The position numbers were made by a program, and so were the translations under genes. Below are positions 7,745 through 15,754 of a DNA stretch of 64,000 nucleotides, piece by piece. Where the stretch lies: NCBI RefSeq assembly GCF_000375525.1, contig NZ_AQXC01000010.1, forward strand, positions 57,487 to 121,486. The letters run 5' to 3'. Position 1 is the first letter of the stretch. Each line of letters opens with the position of its first letter. Origin of the DNA: Corynebacterium propinquum DSM 44285 (GTDB lineage Bacteria > Actinomycetota > Actinomycetes > Mycobacteriales > Mycobacteriaceae). Below the pieces are notes generated by a model. It saw nothing but the letters and a program-made list of their open reading frames with translations, had not been told where the DNA came from and did no database searches.

Positions 7745-9229
7745 ATGTCATCCATGAACGAAAACGGATTCCGCGGCGGCGAGCGCCAGTTCGGTAGCGA
7801 TCAGCCTAACGGCCAGCACCAGCAACAGTCAGCATTTGAGCAGACCTCTTCTCCATCTAACTCAGACAACTCAGTTAGCTCGAACAACTCAGGCAACTCA
7901 GCGTCGTCTTCACCGTCGCCCTACCAGGCGCCGTATCAATCCTGGAATAATGCGCATTCTGGCAACAATCCTGGCTCTTCTGGCCAAGGCCAAGCAGAAG
8001 GTCACGTACAAGCAGAAGGACACACACAACCGATTCGGACCGGATCCGATGTGCATGGTGGGGCTGAACCGTGGGGTCAGCAGCCGCAACAACTGCAGGA
8101 TTCCATGCGAGGAATGAATCCACAAGTAAGCTCCCCAGAAGCGAAGAAACCAAAACGCAGTGTCGGTCTGGTGCCCGCTCTTGCATTGATGTTGGCTGGC
8201 TCTGTTGCGACTGGCGTTATCACCGGGGCAGTAGTTTCTTCGGGGGCTGATCATATAGAACAGCCTGCGACCACCGCGAGTGAAAATCTCAGCCATCCAG
8301 TATCCAATAATAAGGAGCCTGCAGCCGAAGGATCCGTGGAACAGGTTGCCGATAAAGTTGTTCCGGCTGTCGTGTCCATCCGAGTCGCTGATCAGCGCCA
8401 GGTAGCCGATGGCTCAGGTTCTATTATTTCCTCGGATGGTTATGTCTTGACCAACCACCACGTCGTTGCCAGTGGCGAAAATGGGCAAATCCAAGTCACG
8501 ATGAGTGATGGAACCCGCCACGCCGCGGATTTTGTGGCCTCCGACCCGGCAACCGATATCGCCGTCATTAAGATTCGGGACGTCGAGGGGCTGCCAACGA
8601 TTAACTTTGGCAATTCCGATGATATCCGCGTAGGGCAGCAGATTGTTGCGATTGGTTCCCCGCTCGGGCTTAGTTCTACAGTGACCTCGGGTATCGTTTC
8701 TGCGACAGACCGCCCCGTGCGTGCTTCCCAGCAAGGCGGAGAGTCTTCGCTGATAGATGGTATCCAAACAGATGCCGCGATTAACCCCGGAAATTCTGGT
8801 GGCCCACTGGTTGATATGAACGGCAACCTCATCGGTATGAACTCGGTGATCGCGTCGCTATCAGCCTCGAATGACCGGGCTGGTTCGATTGGCCTGGGCT
8901 TTGCTATCCCATCGAATTTCGTTGCTCGCGTGGCGCAACAGCTCATCGACCATGGGGAAGCTCGTCATCCATTGCTTGGCGTGCAAGTCGATGCCCGTAA
9001 CCCAGTCAACGGCGCTCTGGTTGTGGCCGTGGAACCTGGTAGCCCGGCTGATGAAGCAGGATTGCAGCCTGGTGATGTGGTCACTCGGCTGAACGATCGA
9101 CAGGTCGATGACTCGGATACATTGATTGCCGCCACACGTTCGCATGAGTTCGGTGACACTGTGACCCTCGAGGTGACCTCGGAAGGATCACAAGAGCCGC
9201 GAGAGGTAGAGGTAACGCTGTCGAACTAG
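7745..9229 (+). CDS. Membrane-anchored HtrA/DegP-family serine protease with PDZ domain
   Basis: 494 aa. Residues 1-135 are a cytoplasmic Ser/Asn/Gln/Gly-rich disordered tail; one TM helix lies at ~139-165 ('LVPALALMLAGSVATGVIT'). The extracytoplasmic protease domain shows the catalytic triad His in 'LTNHHVV' (~237), Asp in 'DPATDIAVIKI' (~270) and Ser in 'NPGNSGGPLVD' (~350). A PDZ domain follows at ~395-485 ('GSPADEAGLQPGDVVTRLND'). It matches M. tuberculosis PepD in layout and in standing just before moaB and mscL. The two-component system that precedes PepD in M. tuberculosis (MprAB) is absent here. Likely role: extracytoplasmic protein quality control. Confidence 0.92.
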   Translation: MSSMNENGFRGGERQFGSDQPNGQHQQQSAFEQTSSPSNSDNSVSSNNSGNSASSSPSPYQAPYQSWNNAHSGNNPGSSGQGQAEGHVQAEGHTQPIRTGSDVHGGAEPWGQQPQQLQDSMRGMNPQVSSPEAKKPKRSVGLVPALALMLAGSVATGVITGAVVSSGADHIEQPATTASENLSHPVSNNKEPAAEGSVEQVADKVVPAVVSIRVADQRQVADGSGSIISSDGYVLTNHHVVASGENGQIQVTMSDGTRHAADFVASDPATDIAVIKIRDVEGLPTINFGNSDDIRVGQQIVAIGSPLGLSSTVTSGIVSATDRPVRASQQGGESSLIDGIQTDAAINPGNSGGPLVDMNGNLIGMNSVIASLSASNDRAGSIGLGFAIPSNFVARVAQQLIDHGEARHPLLGVQVDARNPVNGALVVAVEPGSPADEAGLQPGDVVTRLNDRQVDDSDTLIAATRSHEFGDTVTLEVTSEGSQEPREVEVTLSN

Positions 9230-9283
9230 TAAGTTACTAGTTAGCTTTGCCCCTTGCTCATTCGATAAGCACCTGGAGTTGGA

Positions 9284-9877
9284 ATGTCAGAAGAATCTGA
9301 TTTGCGCGCTACGAGCGCCGAACGGCCATCACTGCTGGACCTGGATGATCCAGACGCGGAATTCTTCTTGGCCGCAGAAAAAGAAGGCGACCTTCCTGCT
9401 TATCGACGTGCGCTGGTCGTTATTGTTAGCGATCGCGAACCAGAATCCTGGGAAGATACTGGGCGACTGGTGACTGAGCTTCTGGCCGAAGATGACTTCA
9501 CGGTTGATGGCATCGTGATTGTTCGCAACGATCAAGCGCAGATCCGGCAAGCGATTGAAACTGCAGTTGTTGGTGGAGTCGATCTCGTCGTCTCCATCGG
9601 TGGGACGGGGGTTGGCGCTCGTGATTGCACTCCAGAAGCCACCAGCAGTGTGGTCGATATGCGAGTTCCTGGCGTAGCTCAGGCGCTGCGCTCATCAGGG
9701 CAAGCCTGTGGCGCGGTCGATGCTTGTACTTCCCGCGGAATCTGCGGGATTTCTGGGTCCACGGTGGTTGTTAACCTGGCATCTTCCCGGGCCGCTATTC
9801 GGGATGGCATGGCCACCCTAGGGCCTTTGGTGCACCACTTAATCGATCAACTGCAAAAGCATTCCTTGGATTCCTAG
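9284..9877 (+). CDS. moaB: MogA/MoaB-family molybdenum cofactor biosynthesis protein
   Basis: 197 aa. After ~40 acidic residues the MoCF-binding fold begins 'YRRALVVIVSDR'. The signature 'VVSIGGTGVGARDCTPEAT' (~residues 100-118) is the MPT-binding loop of the MogA/MoaB family, followed by the late 'GISGSTVVVNLASS'. Family members adenylylate molybdopterin. It lies 54 bp after htrA, as in M. tuberculosis (moaB2). No other cofactor genes except the divergent Glp are in the window, so its substrate here is inferred from family. Confidence 0.88.
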   Translation: MSEESDLRATSAERPSLLDLDDPDAEFFLAAEKEGDLPAYRRALVVIVSDREPESWEDTGRLVTELLAEDDFTVDGIVIVRNDQAQIRQAIETAVVGGVDLVVSIGGTGVGARDCTPEATSSVVDMRVPGVAQALRSSGQACGAVDACTSRGICGISGSTVVVNLASSRAAIRDGMATLGPLVHHLIDQLQKHSLDS

Positions 9878-9886
9878 TTTACTTTG

Positions 9887-9929
9887 CAGCTGACTCTGCA
9901 ATCGACTTTGCAGTCGATTCTGTCAGCTG
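9887..9929. repeat. Two-tier palindrome after moaB
   Basis: CAGCTGAC (9887-9894) pairs with GTCAGCTG (9922-9929), enclosing ATCGACT (9901-9907) and AGTCGAT (9912-9918). The hairpin starts 9 bp after the moaB stop and ends 36 bp before the next start. There is no U-tract; it may be a terminator or attenuator. Confidence 0.55.
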
Positions 9930-9964
9930 AGGAAATCTGAAATGGTAGGAGAGGTTTGTTAATC

Positions 9965-10171
9965 GTGCATGCCGATGAATCGAGCGAAGACGATGGAGAT
10001 AAGCCCCGTACTCGTGCACACCGGGCGGAGCGACGTCGGCGTGCAGTGCGAATCTCAAATACTGCGGATTATGACCGCGGTGCGGATAGCGCAAGCGGTG
10101 TCGGCGGCGACGATGAGGGCTTTACTGAGGAATTTTGGCTGGAACAGCGCCCCCCGCACAGTGTGTACTAA
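9965..10171 (+). CDS. Small conserved actinobacterial protein of unknown function
   Basis: 68 aa from the GTG at 9965, about 10 nt after TAGGAGAGG; a TTG three codons earlier would be too close to that site. It is highly charged (HRAERRRRAVRI, then Asp/Gly-rich) and ends 'GFTEEFWLEQRPPHSVY'. Short proteins ending FWxEQRPPH occur between moaB and mscL in related actinobacteria, from memory. No catalytic motif, no membrane segment. Function unknown. Confidence 0.65.
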   Translation: MHADESSEDDGDKPRTRAHRAERRRRAVRISNTADYDRGADSASGVGGDDEGFTEEFWLEQRPPHSVY

Positions 10172-10210
10172 CCGAGCATGCGCCGCGCCATCTCTGGGGG
10201 CAGTAGATTC

Positions 10211-10702
10211 TTAAGAAGATTCGGTTTCAGGAGCGCTTTGAGATCGCTCAGTCTGCTGAGCAGGTTGGGGCTGTTTGGTCGTGCCGGTTGCATCGTCGCG
10301 CAATAAATCGCGGATTTCCGCCAAGAGTTCGTCGGTAGTTGGCTGCGGCTCTTTGTCGTCCTCTTCGTTTTCGCCTTTGCCAATACCAAGGCTGCGTTTC
10401 CGGGCATTTTCCAGCTTGTTGATTGGAACGATGATAATGAAATATACTATGCCGGCGACGATGAGGAAGTTGATCACGGACGTGATGACCGCACCGAAAT
10501 CCAGGAATGTGGCGTCGTTATCAGCGTCTAGGTAGAACCCGAAGCCGGAGACATCCGCGCTACCAAAAGACGCAATTAACGGATTGATGATGTGATCAGA
10601 AATCGAGGTCACAATCGCGGTAAATGCTGAACCAACGATGACGGCAGTTGACAACTCGATGACGTTGCCGCGCATGATGAAATCTTTAAAACCTTGCAAC
10701 AT
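10211..10702 (-). CDS. mscL: Large-conductance mechanosensitive channel MscL
   Basis: 163 aa. 'GFKDFIMRGNVIELSTAVIVGSAFTAI' region at the N-terminus is the amphipathic S1 helix and TM1 pore helix. TM2 is 'VITSVINFLIVAGIVYFIIIV', followed by the basic 'NARKRSL' cytoplasmic motif. The acidic/Gln-rich C-terminal tail (~110-163) is longer than in E. coli (136 aa in total). Opens under membrane tension after osmotic downshock; BetP at 22092 serves the opposite stress. The ATG lies 8 nt after TAAAAT (10716-10711 on the minus strand) with no ribosome site, so it is probably leaderless. Confidence 0.93.
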   Translation of the reverse strand: MLQGFKDFIMRGNVIELSTAVIVGSAFTAIVTSISDHIINPLIASFGSADVSGFGFYLDADNDATFLDFGAVITSVINFLIVAGIVYFIIIVPINKLENARKRSLGIGKGENEEDDKEPQPTTDELLAEIRDLLRDDATGTTKQPQPAQQTERSQSAPETESS

Positions 10703-10736
10703 GAGGTCGGATTTTAGCTGAAATAATCACAAGTAT

Positions 10737-11657
10737 TTATGTGTCAGCCTTTCCGGTTGCTCGTTCACCAGTGAGCACAACGGTCAGTGGTGTTGATAAT
10801 GACGCTACAGCCACGCGTTGTGCCGCACTGCTGGGCAGCGCCAGCATGACGGTGGCCCTGTTACCTGCAGAAGTGGCCTCCCGCGCCATGATGACACGAG
10901 CTCCTTCAGCGATCACCGTGGAATCCTGGACAGGTATGGGGCTAGCAGGAGAAACGGAGTTGTGTTCTCCGAGTTCAGTGGGATCCGTTGGAGCAGGCGC
11001 GGCTGCAGCGGCATGGTCAGCATCGCTATTGCTACGAGCATCGACTGCATCCTTGCTGCCTTCGGAAATCACGGACACGGTATCTCCATGGTTAAGCAAG
11101 GGGATAACTTCTGGATCAGCCAAAGAAATTGGCACCATGTGTGCCGATTCTGTGTTATCTGCTTCTTCCCCGATGGAACCAGAATCTTGCTTGTCGCCCG
11201 CCGTACCGTTGGTACTGCTCCCATGAACGAGCGTGGCTGTCAGTTCTGAGCTGATAAAACGCGATCCAGTGACTACCTCGCCAGGTTCTGCAGCAGATAC
11301 CGCTACTGTGCCCATAACATCTTCTGTCGCAGTGAAGGCACCGTCTGGTGTGAATTCTGCTGGCCGTTCACGCAGGGCAACATCATTGATGGTAATCATG
11401 GTGCCGGCTTCCACGTGCCGGACAAAAACTACCACCTCGGGGTCACTACTATGACTGCGTACAGCTAACAGGGCGGCGACGCATACCAAAACCCCGGCAA
11501 GGCCGCGTCGAAGTAATACCGAGCGCCGGTATCCCGGGGTGCGCAACTGGTGGAATAAGGCAGAAGGCCCTGTATTTGCACCGCCTTTCTTACTTGCGGT
11601 GGAATTAGTTGCGGCCTGCTGCGAATCGCGGCGCGTAGCCCGTACCTGCTTTTTCAT
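10737..11657 (-). CDS. SAF-domain protein (CpaB/RcpC-like), membrane anchored
   Basis: 306 aa. A basic cytoplasmic N-terminus (1-48) precedes one TM helix 'GLAGVLVCVAALLAVRS' (~49-66). The SAF domain then begins 'VVVFVRHVEAGTMITINDVALRERP' region, with 'GEVVTGSRF' typical of the FlgA/RcpC SAF fold. The rest is an Asp/Ala-rich low-complexity linker and a C-terminal beta segment. SAF proteins of this kind occur in pilus assembly and in actinobacterial cell-envelope loci. No pilus genes are nearby, so its role is open. It is encoded downstream of 5-FCL on the same strand (21-bp gap). Confidence 0.75.
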   Translation of the reverse strand: MKKQVRATRRDSQQAATNSTASKKGGANTGPSALFHQLRTPGYRRSVLLRRGLAGVLVCVAALLAVRSHSSDPEVVVFVRHVEAGTMITINDVALRERPAEFTPDGAFTATEDVMGTVAVSAAEPGEVVTGSRFISSELTATLVHGSSTNGTAGDKQDSGSIGEEADNTESAHMVPISLADPEVIPLLNHGDTVSVISEGSKDAVDARSNSDADHAAAAAPAPTDPTELGEHNSVSPASPIPVQDSTVIAEGARVIMAREATSAGNRATVMLALPSSAAQRVAVASLSTPLTVVLTGERATGKADT

Positions 11658-11678
11658 ATCGCATTAGACTGCGCCCAA

Positions 11679-12437
11679 CTAGGAAAGGTTCCGGACTCCC
11701 ATTTCTGTCATGATCTTGTCGACGGCGCAGTCACGATGATTGTGAGGAACAGAATCACAGACTTCCGAGGCGAAAACCAGCCCTAGTAACTCTGGCATGG
11801 AGCTGGCGGCAGACTCTGTCTGAGATGAAACATAGGAGCGTGCTTCGGCAATCGCTCGATCATAAAAACCAGCGCCTTTCCCCAAACGATAGCCGTCGCG
11901 AGCGATCGCGAGAGCAGGCACAATAACAAGGTCTAACCGGGGTAAGCAGTCAGCACTTGCGATCCCAGGGCCCACCGGCTCTGAAACCGGCAACCGCGGA
12001 TTCGGGATGTGCAGTGAATCTGGGCCAGCATAACGCGACCAATGAAGGCGAGCGTCTGGCATGCAGATCGGTAGCCAGAGCTCATCGACGTCGGTTTCTA
12101 AAGTTTCCAGGAGAAAACCTGCGCCTGGTTCGTCGGCAAGCGGTACGTAAGCCGCGATTCGCAGCGGCTGCCCCTCGCGCCGTAGCGAACGCACGTACTG
12201 CGCTGTGTATTCGGCCACCTGTGAGTTTTTTGCGCGCCAACTTTCAGCATCGCGGCAAGCGCGTCGTCGGGCCTTAACGTGGTGAGAGCGCAGCGCAGCT
12301 TTCGCTTCTGAGAGGTTGCCAGAAAAATTAACTTTATCGTCGGTGCACGTCGAATTAGTAGTCTCATCGGTGCCAGAGGACCTGGAACAGCGAGCAGAAC
12401 TCATGGAAGACCGAGAAGAAGACCGAGAAGAACTCAT
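11679..12437 (-). CDS. 5-formyltetrahydrofolate cyclo-ligase
   Basis: 252 aa. Catalyses ATP-dependent conversion of 5-formyl-THF to 5,10-methenyl-THF. Family features: 'LRSHHVKARRR' substrate/ATP-contact helix (~50-60), 'LRIAAYVPLADEP', and 'DLVIVPALAIARDGYRLGKGAGFYDR', the last part being the GxGxGFYDR signature. The first ~40 residues are Ser/Arg/Thr-rich and encoded by short DNA repeats (12404-12437), so translation may start at the internal Met at 12404 or later. It is divergent from galU, the same order as Rv0992c-Rv0993. Confidence 0.87.
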   Translation of the reverse strand: MSSSRSSSRSSMSSARCSRSSGTDETTNSTCTDDKVNFSGNLSEAKAALRSHHVKARRRACRDAESWRAKNSQVAEYTAQYVRSLRREGQPLRIAAYVPLADEPGAGFLLETLETDVDELWLPICMPDARLHWSRYAGPDSLHIPNPRLPVSEPVGPGIASADCLPRLDLVIVPALAIARDGYRLGKGAGFYDRAIAEARSYVSSQTESAASSMPELLGLVFASEVCDSVPHNHRDCAVDKIMTEMGVRNLS

Positions 12438-12592
12438 GATTCCAGGATAGGGCTTTCGAAACGTAGGCAGGTGGTGAAGACCGTGTTTTGATTCGCACAG
12501 CCACCGTGGCAGTGCACGCTGAGCACAATTACCGAACTTGCTACCGGAAAGCCGTGGCCAATTGGAATCGGCGACCAGGTATTGTTTTGAGC

Positions 12593-13561
12593 ATGTCTCT
12601 AGATTCTTCCGGACTCACACAGGCCTCCTCGCACGCGAACTCCGATGCGGTGCACACCGTCGTAGTCCCAGCAGCCGGCTTGGGAACGCGGTTTTTGCCA
12701 ACGACGAAAACTGTGCCGAAAGAACTCCTACCAGTCGTTGATACCCCAGGTATCGAGATGATCGCGGAAGAAGCAGCAGCCTGTGGGGCCAAGCGCTTGG
12801 CGGTTATCACGGCGCCGAACAAGCAAGAAATCATGCGACATTTCGCAGACTTCCCGGAGTTGACGGACACGCTGCATACCCGCGGCAAAGAAGAACAGGC
12901 ACGGAAGGTCCAGCGCGCCGGGCAACTGATTCACCCGGTGGCGGTGGAACAAGAACAACCGCTCGGGCTTGGCCATGCCGTCGGATTGGCTGCTGAGTTG
13001 TTGGATGAGCACGAAGATGCGTTCGCCGTTATGCTTCCCGACGACTTGGTGCTGCCGATGGGGGTGATGGAGGAAATGTGCCGCGTCCGCGCGCAGCTTG
13101 GTGGATCGGTGTTGTGCGCGTTTGAGGTAGCGCCGGAAGAAACGGTGAATTATGGCGTTTTTGATGTGGAACCGGCCGACGAAATTGCGGGCTTGTCTAA
13201 TGACCGGGTGCGCAAAGTCAGAGGCATGGTGGAAAAACCAGATGCCGGGCAGGCGCCGTCCACGCTCGTTGCTGCCGGACGTTACCTGTTGGATCGGGAG
13301 ATTTTCTCTGCACTTGAGCGGATTACCCCTGGCAAGGGCGGGGAATTGCAGCTTACCGACGCCATTGAGTTGTTGATTCAAGAAGGCCATCCGGTGCATG
13401 TGGTTGTGCATCAAGGCACGCGCCATGATCTGGGAAATCCCGGCGGATTCATTCCAGCGAATGTTGATTTTGGCTTACAACACGAGAAATATGGTCCGGC
13501 GTTGTACCAGTCGGTGAAGAAAATCTTGGCAGAGTATGAAGCAGAACACGGGATTTCTTAA
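12593..13561 (+). CDS. galU: UTP-glucose-1-phosphate uridylyltransferase
   Basis: 322 aa from the ATG at 12593; an in-frame extension to 12488 lacks family similarity. 'VVVPAAGLGTRFLPTTKTVPKELLPVVD' region is the nucleotide-binding signature (~20-50). 'GLGHAVGLA', 'FAVMLPDDLVL', 'VRGMVEKP' and 'KGGELQLTDAI' are further GalU motifs. It makes UDP-glucose for trehalose and cell-wall precursors. It is followed 34 bp later by glp, matching Rv0993-Rv0994. Confidence 0.94.
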   Translation: MSLDSSGLTQASSHANSDAVHTVVVPAAGLGTRFLPTTKTVPKELLPVVDTPGIEMIAEEAAACGAKRLAVITAPNKQEIMRHFADFPELTDTLHTRGKEEQARKVQRAGQLIHPVAVEQEQPLGLGHAVGLAAELLDEHEDAFAVMLPDDLVLPMGVMEEMCRVRAQLGGSVLCAFEVAPEETVNYGVFDVEPADEIAGLSNDRVRKVRGMVEKPDAGQAPSTLVAAGRYLLDREIFSALERITPGKGGELQLTDAIELLIQEGHPVHVVVHQGTRHDLGNPGGFIPANVDFGLQHEKYGPALYQSVKKILAEYEAEHGIS

Positions 13562-13595
13562 GTAAAGCGGGCGTGCCCAGGAAGGTAGATCATAA

Positions 13596-14921
13596 ATGCG
13601 TTCTGTTGAAGAGCAGCTTGCGCTGATTACTGATGCGGCCATGACCCCGGAGCCGGTGCGCATTGCGATTACCGACGCGCTGGGAATGATGTGTGCCGAG
13701 GAAGTGCAAGCAAGCCAGCCGCTGCCTGGGTTTCCGCAGGCAGCTATCGACGGTTATGCCGTTCGCGCTGTAGACATTGGGGGAGAGCGTGCTTTACGCG
13801 CCGCCCCATCGCGAGTGACAGCGGACGCAGCAGGCGCAGGAGACGCAGCAGGCGAAGCATCGCCATTACCGCCCACCCCACCGGCAGCAGAAAAATCTCT
13901 CCCAGTAGTTGGCGAGGTCCCCGCCGGCTCGCGGCAACCGTTACGCCTCCAGCCGAAGCAGGTTGTCCGGGTACACACAGGCGCACCTTTGCCGACGCTC
14001 TCCGATGCTGTTTTGCCATTGGAATGGACGGATCGGGGCCGTAAACGTATGACGCCACACCGCGCGGTCCGTTCGGGAGATTTTGTGCGTCGCGTTGGTG
14101 ATGACATTCAGCCTGGTGACGTTGCTGTGGCTTCGGGCGCTATCTTGGGGCCAGCCCAAATTGGCTTGCTGGCGGCGGTAGGCCGGGAAAAAGTATTGGC
14201 CTACCCACGACCGCGCGTGTCGATTATTTCTTTTGGTCGCGAGCTGGTTGATGTGGACCGCGATCCTGGTCTGGGCCAGGTCTTCGATGTGAATTCGTAT
14301 TCCTTGGCCGCGGCAGCGAAGGATGCTGGCGCGGATGTGCACCGGGTGGGCATCGCGGAAGGCGAACCGCGTCGTATTAAAGAGATGCTGGAATCGCAGA
14401 TCATGCGGAGCGAGATCATCGTGATTTCCGGTGCGGTTGGGGGCTCTGGTGCTCAGGTGATGCGGGAAGTTCTCGATGATCTCGGGGATATCGATACCAG
14501 CCGTGTGGCAATGCACCCTGGGTCTGTACAAGGTTTTGGGTTGCTGGGTAAGCAGCGCGTGCCAGTGTTTTTGTTGCCGTCGAATCCGGTGTCTTCGCTG
14601 GTGATTTTTGAGGTTTTTGTTCGTCCACTGATTCGTTTGTCCCTGGGCAAGGGCAGCGCGCACCGCCGACTTGTACGAGCCCGGTCGATTAATCATTTGG
14701 CTTCTCGTCCTGGAAGGCAGGGCTATATTCGAGCGCGTCTGATGCGCGATGCACAAACCAGTGATTATTTGGTGGAGGGCTTAGGCGGAGCAACCGGGGC
14801 ACCCGCACACTTGTTGGCGGGTTTGTCGCAGGCGAATGCCATGATTCGGATTCCAGAAGACGTCGCTGAGGTACGTCCGGGGGATGTCGTAGAAGTAATG
14901 TTTTTGACGCAGCGGGCGTAG
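13596..14921 (+). CDS. glp: Glp, gephyrin-like MoeA-family divisome protein
   Basis: 441 aa. MoeA fold: 'LGMMCAEEVQASQPLPGFPQAAIDGYAV' (~residues 28-56), 'VHTGAPLPTLSDAVLPLEWTD', the MoCF-binding-type domain with 'IISFGRELVDV' and 'ISGAVGGSGAQVM', 'LLPSNPVSSLVIFEVFV', and a C-terminal domain IV. In a true MoeA the central loop reads SGGVSxG; here it is SGAVGGSGA, so a catalytic role is doubtful. In C. glutamicum the MoeA homologue encoded with rimJ and a membrane protein is Glp, which works with the receptor GlpR in cell division and polar growth. The gene order here (glp-rimJ-glpR) is the same. An Ala/Pro-rich insert lies at ~72-105. Confidence 0.85.
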   Translation: MRSVEEQLALITDAAMTPEPVRIAITDALGMMCAEEVQASQPLPGFPQAAIDGYAVRAVDIGGERALRAAPSRVTADAAGAGDAAGEASPLPPTPPAAEKSLPVVGEVPAGSRQPLRLQPKQVVRVHTGAPLPTLSDAVLPLEWTDRGRKRMTPHRAVRSGDFVRRVGDDIQPGDVAVASGAILGPAQIGLLAAVGREKVLAYPRPRVSIISFGRELVDVDRDPGLGQVFDVNSYSLAAAAKDAGADVHRVGIAEGEPRRIKEMLESQIMRSEIIVISGAVGGSGAQVMREVLDDLGDIDTSRVAMHPGSVQGFGLLGKQRVPVFLLPSNPVSSLVIFEVFVRPLIRLSLGKGSAHRRLVRARSINHLASRPGRQGYIRARLMRDAQTSDYLVEGLGGATGAPAHLLAGLSQANAMIRIPEDVAEVRPGDVVEVMFLTQRA

Positions 14922-14946
14922 TGGGTGCACGAATTGCGGTTGATTC

Positions 14947-15639
14947 ATGCTTGATCCGTTTGGCTTAGCTGCGTGGCGCACGAAGAATCCAACCTCTGGC
15001 CCAACTAATCCTGTGCACCCCGGATGGCCAGAGTCGACCCCGAGCGTCACGACAGTGCATGGTGATGTGGTGCGTCTGCGTCCATTGCGGCGCAGGGATG
15101 GCGCATTATGGTGCGAGATGCGGCTGGTTGACGAATCCTGGTTGCGCCGAGTGGAGCCGACCACACCGCACGGCTGGGAAGCGGCGCATACGAAAGCCGC
15201 GTGGAAGGAATACCTGCAAGTATTGCACGCACAGTCCCGCCGCGGGGAGCTTATCCCGTTGGTGATTGAGGTCAATGGGGCATTGTGCGGGCAGTTGACC
15301 CTCGGTGGAATCCAACACGGCACGGCTGCTAGTTGTTGGGCAGGTTATTGGGTAGCTTCACCAATGATGGGGCGCTCGGTCGCGACAGCTGCGCTCGCGT
15401 TGGGCGTTGACCACGCGTTCCAACGAGTCGGGGTGCACCGGATTACCGCGACGTATCTGCCGGATAATCCAGCGAGCAAGCGGGTCCTTAGCAACAATGG
15501 TTTTCGTGACGAAGGCCTGCTGCGCGGATTTCTGCATATTGACGGCGCCTGGCGTGACCACCATCAATCGAGCTTGCTTGCCGACGATTTCCCGGAATCT
15601 GCGGTTGTGCGGTTACGCGCGCGTGGACGCCTGCTGTGA
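14947..15639 (+). CDS. rimJ: GNAT-family N-acetyltransferase, RimJ-like
   Basis: 230 aa. 'VVRLRPLRRRDGALW' opens the GNAT fold after a ~40-residue leader. The acetyl-CoA region is 'GYWVASPMMGRSVATAALALGVDHAF' (~135-160), and 'HRITATYLPDNPASKRVLSNNGFRDEGLLRGF' (split over 165-197) is the typical RimJ/RimL C-terminus. RimJ-type enzymes acetylate protein N-termini. It stands between glp and glpR, 25 bp after glp. Whether it acts on the divisome proteins is not known. Confidence 0.88.
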   Translation: MLDPFGLAAWRTKNPTSGPTNPVHPGWPESTPSVTTVHGDVVRLRPLRRRDGALWCEMRLVDESWLRRVEPTTPHGWEAAHTKAAWKEYLQVLHAQSRRGELIPLVIEVNGALCGQLTLGGIQHGTAASCWAGYWVASPMMGRSVATAALALGVDHAFQRVGVHRITATYLPDNPASKRVLSNNGFRDEGLLRGFLHIDGAWRDHHQSSLLADDFPESAVVRLRARGRLL

Positions 15640-15754
15640 GTTTTCTGAGTTCTGCGAAGGTGCGGCGTGCCTGGCGAGTCGATCACATAATTCCCATTAG
15701 TCTAAAACGATAACTAGCGTCGGTCTGCTTACTTCGGAAGGTGGCAATTTCCTC

